Shown here: positions 1 to 8,155 of the stretch, piece after piece | How positions within the stretch are numbered: the stretch's first letter is position 1 | Layout of the letters: each line of letters begins with the position of its first letter | Source: a virus | Virus record (IMG/VR): IMGVR_UViG_3300033146_001643 | Coordinates: 1 to 64,000 of that record | Length of the DNA stretch: 64,000 nt | Direction: 5' to 3' (one strand) | The notes under the pieces: model-generated | What the model was told of the DNA's origin: nothing | The model's database searches: none | Seen by the model: only the letters and a program-made list of their open reading frames with translations | Translations under genes and position numbers: made by a program

Positions 1-1
1 A

Positions 2-76
2 ATATTACAAGCAGATGTACAAGTGTTATTGCAAATGCCAAAAGATATAACTGCTAATGATGAAGCTGATGCTTAA
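2..76 (+). CDS. C-terminal end of an upstream gene (partial)
   Basis: Reading from base 2 gives 24 codons ending DITANDEADA and a TAA stop at 74-76. The gene enters from outside the window, so its function cannot be read. It overlaps the next gene by 20 bases, as is common in this cluster. Its place just before the connector genes suggests a capsid-module gene. Confidence 0.6.
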   Translation: MLQADVQVLLQMPKDITANDEADA

Positions 77-590
77 TAGATACGCAAGCGGCGAATTAAG
101 AAGTTACTTCTATAAAAAATACGGTAGGGTTGTAGAGCCAGCTATGTACATGAGAATATTAAAAGCTGTTAATAAAGCTATAGTGGAACATGTATTAGCT
201 GGCTATATTTATATGATGCCAGTTGGTTTAGGTAGACTTTACATATCGAAGAGAATCCCAAAAGTTACAACTAAGACTATTAATGGGAAGTTAGTACCAA
301 TAGGTAGATACGTAGACTTTGGCGAGACTAATAAGTTACGTAAAAAAATACAACCTACATGGACTAACAACGATTGGAAAAAACTAGCTAAAGAAGATAG
401 ACCTGTAGTTATGTATGATAATAGTCATTCTGATGGTTATAGGTATATAATAACCTGGTCTAAAAAAGTAATAGCTGTGCGTAATTCTAAATTTTATGCA
501 TTTAGACCGGTACGAGCATTTAAACGAGAACTGGCGTATAGAATAAAAACACAAGTAATTCCAAAATATTATGAAACAAAGTTCAATTGA
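57..590 (+). CDS. HU/IHF-fold-like head-tail connector protein
   Basis: 177 aa. Residues about 35-72 (AVNKAIVEHVLAGYIYMM followed by PVGLGRLYI) match the helix-helix-strand plan of HU/IHF proteins, where a long helix and a GxGxF/L turn lead into the first beta strands. crAss-like phages carry such 'IHF-like' genes in the structural cluster next to adaptor and tail genes, and there they are thought to be virion ring or connector proteins rather than nucleoid proteins. The rest of the protein is basic. The start at 57 overlaps the upstream gene; ATG at 60 or 69 is possible. It overlaps the next gene by 20 bases. The HU-like reading rests on pattern only. Confidence 0.5.
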   Translation: MMKLMLNRYASGELRSYFYKKYGRVVEPAMYMRILKAVNKAIVEHVLAGYIYMMPVGLGRLYISKRIPKVTTKTINGKLVPIGRYVDFGETNKLRKKIQPTWTNNDWKKLAKEDRPVVMYDNSHSDGYRYIITWSKKVIAVRNSKFYAFRPVRAFKRELAYRIKTQVIPKYYETKFN

Positions 591-1254
591 TTTTCTTATA
601 GAGAAAGTTAAAAAAAACCTACCTGACCAATTACAAATAAATAGAGATGATGTTGTAGAGTGGGTTTGGGAATCTATAAATTTAATAGGTATATCTTATG
701 GATTTGCTAATACTACTGAATATATAAATATAGCTAATTATGTAGGGATAATACCTGCTTGGGTATCTAAAATTGATAGTGTAGTATTATTAAGTACTAC
801 TGCTACATTGGTAGAAATCATAAAAAACAAAGAAGACTACACAAAAGGGGTTAAATTATCACTAGTTGATAATAATGGGAAGCCTGTTAGTATGACTACA
901 ACAGAGAATCAATATACTGTAACTGGTAGAATGATTAAAACTAATGTTAAGACAGGTGTAGTTAAAGCTGAATGTTTGTCTATACCGCTTAGTCCTGAAG
1001 GTGAGCCTACTATACCAGAAGAAATACATTATATTAATGCTGTAATGTGGTATATAACATATAAATACTTATGGCGAGCAACCTTAAATAACCCACAAAT
1101 GTACGCACAAATTGCTCAAAAAGCTGAACAAGAATGGTATTTTTATAACAAAGCTGCTAAATCAAATGCTTTAATACAAACTGAAGATGGGCTACGTAAA
1201 TTAGTAACTAACTACCTGCGTTTATTACCTAACTTAAATGATATAATAAAATGA
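571..1254 (+). CDS. Head-tail adaptor (tail tubular-like) protein
   Basis: 227 aa. Helical N-terminus (SSIDFLIEKVKKNLPD), a beta-rich middle, and a helical C-terminal half with the aromatic run VMWYITYKYLWR and a second helix AEQEWYFYNKAAK. This helix-beta-helix plan and its place directly before the large tail protein match the 'tail tubular' adaptor of crAss-like phages, related in layout to P22 gp4 and T7 gp11, which joins the portal to the tail. Stop and next start share ATGA (1251-1254), which suggests coupled translation. Assigned from position and shape; no catalytic motif is expected. Confidence 0.5.
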   Translation: MKQSSIDFLIEKVKKNLPDQLQINRDDVVEWVWESINLIGISYGFANTTEYINIANYVGIIPAWVSKIDSVVLLSTTATLVEIIKNKEDYTKGVKLSLVDNNGKPVSMTTTENQYTVTGRMIKTNVKTGVVKAECLSIPLSPEGEPTIPEEIHYINAVMWYITYKYLWRATLNNPQMYAQIAQKAEQEWYFYNKAAKSNALIQTEDGLRKLVTNYLRLLPNLNDIIK

Positions 1255-4200
1255 TAGAGCAAGCAACTAATGGATACATAGAGGGAATTGATAGAGATAA
1301 ATCCCCACAATTACCAAATAACTCAACTATGTGGAATAATGAAAATTTTAGAGTTATTACACAAGAGGGTGATAGTACCACAGCTTTATCTAATGTAAAA
1401 GGTAATGCTAGAATATTAGCTACAGACAATACTGTTTTAAAAGTAGAAGATGACGAACATATAATAGGACATGGTGTTATACAAAATGACATAGTTTTAT
1501 TTACTGTGTCTAATGAGTTAGCTTCTAATAAATTACCTAAAGAAGCTAATATCTATTTATACAAATGGCAAGATTCTACTGGAAAATTTGTTCCTAGAAT
1601 ATTACTTTATAATGATGCTGTTAATAGCACAGTAGCAGGATTTAATTTACAAAATGCAATTACTGTAATAACAAGACATGAAACTAATTTTGTGCGTAAA
1701 GTTTACTGGACTGATAATACAAATATAATTAGATATGTAAATATCGCTCCAGATATAGATGACGATGGTGAGGCTAAAGATGGATATTTAGTAACAGACT
1801 ACACTAAGGTACAAAACATGGATATAGAGGATTTTAACATATTACAAAATATGGATATGATAACCCCTGAATTTGATGGTTATGCTAGTGGAGAATTATA
1901 TTCTGGTATGATACAATTTAACTATAGATTTTATAATGTATTTGGTACTGAAAGTATGTTTAATAATGCCAGTGAGCTAATTCCTATCACAGCTGATAGT
2001 CTTATGAGTAATACTCAAAAGATTAAAGGTTCAATGCCAGATACAAATTGTAAAAAATCTGTTAAGGGTAAACTATTATTATCTGGTAATAATTTAAACT
2101 TTGATAGAGTAGAAATTGTATCGTTACATTATGGGGGTATAAATGGAAAACCTACAATAAATGTTATAGATATAATCAAAATAGATAATACTAATGGAGC
2201 ATACACCATACATTTTGAAGATATAGGATTAAATTATATAAATAGTTTAGATTTATCTGAATATAGGGAAATAAAGGCTGATTATGTATGTAAAACCTTA
2301 GAATCTAAAGATGATAGATTATTTATTGGTAATATAACAGAGCAATATTTTGACTTAGATTATGATGCTAGGGCTTATAGATATTCTGACGCAAATAATA
2401 CTAAAGCAGTTGTATATATGGAAAATGGCACAGCGGTAACAGATGATAGGTATGAAATAGATGATAGTGGTAATTGGTCTAAAATAGTTAGCGGAGTTGT
2501 AGTTGATACAGGAACTAATTGGGAATTACCAGAAGATGCTAACGCTATTAATAGGTATAATGACCTTAATAATGATACAGCCGGCTTATACGATTTTACT
2601 AATAGTGCTGGCTCTACTTCTCCTGGAGCTACTGGTGCAAATGTTACGTGTTGGATACAATCTACTGATGTACAAGTAATAGATGAAGCATCTGAGGACG
2701 GTACATTTTATATAGAAGATAATTACGGTTATAGAGATTGGTATTATGGTAAACAACGTGGGTATGCTAGAGGAGAAATATACAGATTTGGCGTTGTCTT
2801 TTATGATACTAAAGGTAGGCAAAGTTTTGTTAAATGGATAGCTGATTTACGTATGCCTAACTCGATAGAAGCTGTACCATTTAATTTATCCAGTAAGGTA
2901 AATGCATTTAATTTGATACCTAAATTCTTTATTTCAAACATACCGCTAGATAAGTACGGCAATGCTTGCTCATACCAAATAGTTAGGGTTAAGCGAGAGC
3001 TGTACGATAGAACTGTTATACTTACTGCTGGTGTACAAAATACTGGTAAATATTCGACTACTAATGATTATCTAAGTAGGAGAAATCAATATGATACAAG
3101 TATCCCTGCTGGTGCATCTCCGATGCTATATGAATTATTATCACCAGAATTAGAAATACAAAATATAGATTTACATGATACTTATTTAGAAGTATATTCT
3201 AAATATAAAGACCCAATAAAGACTACACTAACTAGTAGAAATGCTGGTACTTTCCCAGAATTATTAGTAAGTTGTAAGTATAAAGCACTATTAGCTGGGA
3301 GTTATAAAAAAACTAATATATTATCTAGTACTATTATTAATACTATTCCACATAAACATAATTCAACGCCAGCATCTTCTGGAGGGCTACCAAAAACTAC
3401 ATTAGCTATTAATACGTATTCAGCTACTACTGTGGGTAACACCGCAAGTAATTCTGGTAGGAGTGCGATGCTCCCATTTACATTAATAGAAGTAGAGGAC
3501 ACTCTTGGTATCATAACATTAAGTTATGCTAAAGTCAGAAGAGCTATATTTGGGTATGGCGGTAATTCATACACAGATAGAACTAATAATACTTATATTA
3601 TAGCTGGTGATATAAATGGACAAAAAGCTATTTATGGAGATACAGTAATAAACTACTTTGATAGAATTAGAAATACTGTAACAGCTAATTTTGATAGTAG
3701 TGGTGAACTTGGTCATGTAGCTAATATTGATAAAGCACCAGGTAACGAGAATGAAGGTACTACTAACGTATCATATTTTCCAATAGAGACTTCTATTATA
3801 TTACCATTACTAGCTGATGATGCTCCGCATAAAATGTATAATAATACGTGGACATATCTTTTACGTAATAAAGATAATAGAAAAGTATTTAGTTGTGGTG
3901 ATGATGGTGGAGTTATTACTTTAGATTACCCTGATTTATATAAGTATAATATGGTATATAGTATGGAACATATTGATAAGATATTTTTTCCAAAACCATT
4001 TGACTGGCAAAAAATAACTAAGTATGATGTACGTATACGCTGGAGTGATACTAAATTTAATGGCGAAGAACGAGATTCATGGCTTAAATTCAGAGCTAAT
4101 AATATGCAAGACGTAGATACAGCTTACGGAAGTTTAAATCAACTGGTTAATTTTAAAAATAATATATATGCGTTCCAAGAAAATGGTTTTTGTTTATTAC

Positions 4201-5129
4201 CGATTAATGAAAGAGCATTAACATCTGGTACATCTGGTAGTGTTACTACATTAGGCGAAGGAGCTGTGCTACCTAAACACATGAATTATGCTGTTGGCAG
4301 TACTAATGTTGGATTACAACATACTAATCATGTTGTTCAGTCTCTACAAGCTTTATATTGGTTAGATACAAATAAGCGTAAAGCTTATAGATTTTCAGGT
4401 AGATTGGATAGTTTAGGCGACATAAAAGGATTATCTGCTTATTTTAGAGACACATTAGAATATAATACTACTTTTACAGGGATTTATAACAATCAATATG
4501 CGGAAGTAATGTTTACTTTCAATAATACGACATTAGTGTTTAATGAGATATTAGATAAATTTCAGGGCTGGTTTACACTTAATGCAGCTAGATATATAAA
4601 AACTCCTATATTACTATTATCTACTAAGGATAGTATTGAGTTGTGGCAGCATGACGTTGGGGATAGAGTTGCTTGGTATGGTGATTTATATGTTAGTATA
4701 GTAGAATTAATAGTTAATCCTAATGGTAGTATAACTAAAGAATTTAATAACATATTATATATGTCAGAAGTGTTTGATAAAAATACTAGTATAGATAGAG
4801 CTGACAAAACATTAAATCATATACAAGCTAGCAATGATTATATAGTATCAGATAATATAACATTACTACCATATAAACCTAATGATATATTATATACAGG
4901 GGGGTTAGAAATACCAATTACAGCCCCTAGTACTGTTAAAAATATTAGGCGTAGAGAACGTATGTGGCACACTACTATACCTAGAGTCAATAGTAACAAT
5001 ATTAATTTAGATAATTATAGAATGCGTGATGCGTTTGTTAAATTAAAACTTACTTATGATAATATAAGCCAAGATAGGTTTCTATTATATAATATAAATA
5101 CACTATATAGAATAGCTGATAAAACATAA
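1251..5129 (+). CDS. Large tail/muzzle protein (P22 gp10-like stabilization protein)
   Basis: 1,292 aa, mostly short beta strands rich in Asn, Thr, Tyr and Asp with few Lys/Arg blocks, and no signal peptide or membrane segment. In crAss-like phages the gene following the adaptor codes for the large tail-hub or 'muzzle' protein that closes the short tail and resembles P22 gp10 in role. Length, composition and position fit. The middle part (about residues 880-1160, with SLQALYWLDTNKRKAYRF) has the repeated YWLD/AYRF strand pattern of propeller-like tail proteins. It is followed after one base by the next gene. No enzymatic motif was recognised. Confidence 0.6.
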   Translation: MIEQATNGYIEGIDRDKSPQLPNNSTMWNNENFRVITQEGDSTTALSNVKGNARILATDNTVLKVEDDEHIIGHGVIQNDIVLFTVSNELASNKLPKEANIYLYKWQDSTGKFVPRILLYNDAVNSTVAGFNLQNAITVITRHETNFVRKVYWTDNTNIIRYVNIAPDIDDDGEAKDGYLVTDYTKVQNMDIEDFNILQNMDMITPEFDGYASGELYSGMIQFNYRFYNVFGTESMFNNASELIPITADSLMSNTQKIKGSMPDTNCKKSVKGKLLLSGNNLNFDRVEIVSLHYGGINGKPTINVIDIIKIDNTNGAYTIHFEDIGLNYINSLDLSEYREIKADYVCKTLESKDDRLFIGNITEQYFDLDYDARAYRYSDANNTKAVVYMENGTAVTDDRYEIDDSGNWSKIVSGVVVDTGTNWELPEDANAINRYNDLNNDTAGLYDFTNSAGSTSPGATGANVTCWIQSTDVQVIDEASEDGTFYIEDNYGYRDWYYGKQRGYARGEIYRFGVVFYDTKGRQSFVKWIADLRMPNSIEAVPFNLSSKVNAFNLIPKFFISNIPLDKYGNACSYQIVRVKRELYDRTVILTAGVQNTGKYSTTNDYLSRRNQYDTSIPAGASPMLYELLSPELEIQNIDLHDTYLEVYSKYKDPIKTTLTSRNAGTFPELLVSCKYKALLAGSYKKTNILSSTIINTIPHKHNSTPASSGGLPKTTLAINTYSATTVGNTASNSGRSAMLPFTLIEVEDTLGIITLSYAKVRRAIFGYGGNSYTDRTNNTYIIAGDINGQKAIYGDTVINYFDRIRNTVTANFDSSGELGHVANIDKAPGNENEGTTNVSYFPIETSIILPLLADDAPHKMYNNTWTYLLRNKDNRKVFSCGDDGGVITLDYPDLYKYNMVYSMEHIDKIFFPKPFDWQKITKYDVRIRWSDTKFNGEERDSWLKFRANNMQDVDTAYGSLNQLVNFKNNIYAFQENGFCLLPINERALTSGTSGSVTTLGEGAVLPKHMNYAVGSTNVGLQHTNHVVQSLQALYWLDTNKRKAYRFSGRLDSLGDIKGLSAYFRDTLEYNTTFTGIYNNQYAEVMFTFNNTTLVFNEILDKFQGWFTLNAARYIKTPILLLSTKDSIELWQHDVGDRVAWYGDLYVSIVELIVNPNGSITKEFNNILYMSEVFDKNTSIDRADKTLNHIQASNDYIVSDNITLLPYKPNDILYTGGLEIPITAPSTVKNIRRRERMWHTTIPRVNSNNINLDNYRMRDAFVKLKLTYDNISQDRFLLYNINTLYRIADKT

Positions 5130-5130
5130 T

Positions 5131-6417
5131 ATGAAAAAACGTAAAATAGGTATGGGGGGCACAATTGGTAGCATAGCTGGTGGTGTTCTAGGGCAGGCTT
5201 TAATCCCAATTCCTGGAGTAGGGGCAACAATAGGTAAAACTGTTGGTGGTATGGCTGGGAATGCTATAGATAGCGGTATAGAGCAGAAAAAGGCTAATGC
5301 TGAACAAGCACAACAAATTGCTTTGCAACAAGCTCAAATGCACTTACAACAACAACAAGTAAATAATACTACTAGTAATCAATATGCTGGTGGTGGTAAT
5401 ATAAATAACAATAATGATAATAACATGGCAATAAACAGATATGAAGGTGGAGGCACACTAGCCGATTATTACCAAAGTAATAACAAACCATTTGAATCAG
5501 TACAGCAACGTAGAGAAAATGCTGTTAATAATTTAGGATTTACACCAGAACAAGCACAACAAATAGGTTCACCAGAGGGAAACGCAGCTTATTTACAAGC
5601 ACTACAAGGAACAAATAATAATAGGAATGCAGCGCAGACAACAATAAGAAATACTACTAATGCCAATACAACTTTATCTAATCCTAATAATACAGCTGGG
5701 CAAACAGAATTTTCAGGGGATACAGAGGCACAAGCTAATAGTAATTATATGGGTAATGGACAACGAGGAGACGGTTCAGCTAGTGAGGGTAATTGGCAAT
5801 ATGGTAATACTAATATTGGTAGTAATGGAACAACTGGGTTAGACGCTATTAATAATTCTAATGCTGATAGAAATAATCCAAATTCACAAACTACCATGCG
5901 TAGAACTATAATTATGCCTAATGGCAGAGAGCGAGAAGCTTTTTATGATGCAAATACTAACGAATTGTTTACTAAAAATAGAAGAGGACAATTTACTCCA
6001 GTAGGTGCAAATAATGCTATATTTGCTAGCAGAGACGAAAATAATATTAATGGGTCTGTTTCATCGGCAGATGAAGTAAAAGCTAGAATAGAATTAGCAA
6101 CATTGCCAGAAGCTAATAGTGCTAATAGAATTACAAGTGCAGACAACAAGTATGAATTAATAAAAATGGCTGATGATAGAGGTGGAATAACATATCTAAC
6201 TAGAAAAGTTGGTAATACTGGTAGGTGGAGAAATGTTAGGGATAGTAACATATTAGATGAATATATATCTATAACAGGTAGAGAACCTGATATTGATACT
6301 AAAATGCAAGCTATATTTGATAACCCAGAAACATTCACAACTGGTGGTGGTACACAATCAAGTTATGCTGATGATAGAAGAAGAACTCCGGCAAATACAA
6401 CTAATTCACAACGATAA
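5131..6417 (+). CDS. Glycine-zipper, Gln/Asn-rich virion (cargo/ejection) protein
   Basis: 428 aa. Residues 9-45 contain repeated small-residue spacings (GGTIGSIAGGVLGQ, then GVGATIGKTVGGMAGNA), a glycine zipper of the type found in membrane-inserting phage ejection proteins. This is followed by a helix rich in Gln and Ala (about 50-80) and long Asn/Gly/Thr-rich linkers. Such proteins sit between tail and polymerase genes in crAss-like phages and are packaged as internal proteins. A role in crossing host membranes on infection is inferred from the zipper only. It overlaps the next gene by one base (TAATG). Confidence 0.45.
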   Translation: MKKRKIGMGGTIGSIAGGVLGQALIPIPGVGATIGKTVGGMAGNAIDSGIEQKKANAEQAQQIALQQAQMHLQQQQVNNTTSNQYAGGGNINNNNDNNMAINRYEGGGTLADYYQSNNKPFESVQQRRENAVNNLGFTPEQAQQIGSPEGNAAYLQALQGTNNNRNAAQTTIRNTTNANTTLSNPNNTAGQTEFSGDTEAQANSNYMGNGQRGDGSASEGNWQYGNTNIGSNGTTGLDAINNSNADRNNPNSQTTMRRTIIMPNGREREAFYDANTNELFTKNRRGQFTPVGANNAIFASRDENNINGSVSSADEVKARIELATLPEANSANRITSADNKYELIKMADDRGGITYLTRKVGNTGRWRNVRDSNILDEYISITGREPDIDTKMQAIFDNPETFTTGGGTQSSYADDRRRTPANTTNSQR

Positions 6418-8027
6418 TGGCTGATATATTAGGAACAAAATTTACAGAGTACTCTGGAGCTACACACGAAAAAGGTGGTGTAACTTTAGGAGACACTAAT
6501 AATGAAGTAGAGGGTGGGGAGACTAGATACAATGATTTTGTATTTAGTGATAGAATACTCGTTCCAGAAACTAGAAAGACTTTTGCTGAAATAAGTAAAG
6601 CTATTAAAAAGAAATACTCTAACAGACCAAATGATACTATAGCATTAAGAAGTTTAGAGAAAGAATTAAAAGTTTTAGCTAAAACACAAGAGGCACTAAA
6701 ACAAGATATAGCTCCTAAACCGAGTCAAGATGAAATACGAGCACAACAAGCACAACAAGCTCAAATGCAGAGTAATCAACCACAACAACCACAACAACCA
6801 CAACAACAAGAGCAACAACCGTTTGTGCAGAAACAACAAATGCAACAACCCCAAGTAAGACAACCAATACAACAAGCTTTTGGTGGAGTCATTAATAAAC
6901 TAGGTGGCGGAACAACTAATCCTGATGGTATAGATGGTACTGAAGTTAGTAATAAAAATGCTAATGGTAATTATATAGTAATATTAAATGATGCTGGTAA
7001 ATATGAATTTACAGATGATAGTGGAATTGTTAGACAATTAACCCCTAATCAAGTTACAGCATATACATCTAATGGAGTTGATTTAACTGAAACTGGTCTA
7101 CCACCTATTGCGGATACTAGGTATAATACACAATGGCAACAATCATTTGGTGCTGATGGACAAACTGGGCAAGTAAATACAGCTATTGGTGGACAAGGAG
7201 TGGAGCGTGTTGACGCTAATACTGGGGAGATTACCACAGCTGAAACTTATGGTAATATACAACAACCTACAACTTCTACACGTGGAATAACTGATACTAA
7301 TTTATCTACTCCATCAACCCCTAATATTCAAAGACAGCCGCGGGTATTATTAGATACCCCGCAAGCTGACCCTGTATCTCCTGGTGGCAAAGAACAAGAA
7401 ACAGGTAAATTTGGTACTACTCTTGGTGGTTATATAACTAAAGGGCAGGTTGCTAATCTTGGTGGTTTATATGATATATACAGAGGGTTAAGAGGCGGTA
7501 GTCCTGAATATTATGATAGAATTAAAGCAGCTAAGTTAGAACAATTAGACCCGACTAGAAATATACAACAACAACAAGAAGTTGGCAATGCTACATATAA
7601 TAGGATTAGACAAGTCGGCGGACAAGGATTAGGGCAATTTTTAAATAATACAACACAGGCAGGTACAGCTACAGAAGCTAATATAGCTAATGTACAATCA
7701 CAGTATGATAATGCTAATGTTGGAATCCGCAATCAAGAAGCTATGAATAGACAACAAGTACAAGGACAAAATATAGGATTAGATATTCAACAAAATGATA
7801 TTAACGCTAGAGAAAGAGATGAAGCAAGTAATACATTACAAAGAGGATTAACGGCTACTGGGGAACAATTAGGGGTGTCAATGAAAGACGCTGCTACACG
7901 TAAACAAGAAGATTGGGTTTTAAATAATTTAATTAAGACGGGTGATTATGCCTATGTAAGAGATGCTAACGGTAATTTAGTATTAACTAAAACATCAGGT
8001 AATACTGCTACTACAACTACACCGTAA
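6417..8027 (+). CDS. Internal virion protein with conserved GGETRYNDFVFSD N-terminus
   Basis: 536 aa. The N-terminus (HEKGGVTLGDTNNEVEGGE, then TRYNDFVFSDRI) is a motif I associate with crAss-like and other Bacteroidota-phage virion proteins of unknown fold. Residues about 100-155 are a Gln/Pro tract (QPQQPQQPQQQEQQPF), and the C-terminal half is Gln-rich and helical, so much of the chain is probably flexible. Being last before a hairpin terminator, it closes the tail-plus-cargo transcription unit that begins upstream. Molecular role unknown; most likely packaged with the polymerase. Confidence 0.45.
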   Translation: MADILGTKFTEYSGATHEKGGVTLGDTNNEVEGGETRYNDFVFSDRILVPETRKTFAEISKAIKKKYSNRPNDTIALRSLEKELKVLAKTQEALKQDIAPKPSQDEIRAQQAQQAQMQSNQPQQPQQPQQQEQQPFVQKQQMQQPQVRQPIQQAFGGVINKLGGGTTNPDGIDGTEVSNKNANGNYIVILNDAGKYEFTDDSGIVRQLTPNQVTAYTSNGVDLTETGLPPIADTRYNTQWQQSFGADGQTGQVNTAIGGQGVERVDANTGEITTAETYGNIQQPTTSTRGITDTNLSTPSTPNIQRQPRVLLDTPQADPVSPGGKEQETGKFGTTLGGYITKGQVANLGGLYDIYRGLRGGSPEYYDRIKAAKLEQLDPTRNIQQQQEVGNATYNRIRQVGGQGLGQFLNNTTQAGTATEANIANVQSQYDNANVGIRNQEAMNRQQVQGQNIGLDIQQNDINARERDEASNTLQRGLTATGEQLGVSMKDAATRKQEDWVLNNLIKTGDYAYVRDANGNLVLTKTSGNTATTTTP

Positions 8028-8052
8028 TAGCTTAGAATAACAAGTATGAATT

Positions 8053-8110
8053 AATAGTGCTTGTAGTAGATAGTTTCGTGGTTTGCTATCTTGCTACTTG
8101 CACTATTTTT
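8053..8110 (+). terminator. Rho-independent-type terminator after the cargo pair
   Basis: The arm AATAGTGC (8053-8060) pairs with GCACTATT (8100-8107). The interior also pairs in part (GTAG with CTAC, GATAG with CTATC), and a T5 run follows at 8106-8110. It lies in the only sizeable gap (128 bases) of the left rightward arm and splits tail genes from the polymerase set. The rest of the gap holds TATATTTA at about 8118, one base from the host -7 box, but no -33 element. Confidence 0.6.
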
Positions 8111-8155
8111 ATTATACTATATTTACACCAATAATAACTAAAAAAATATAAGTAT

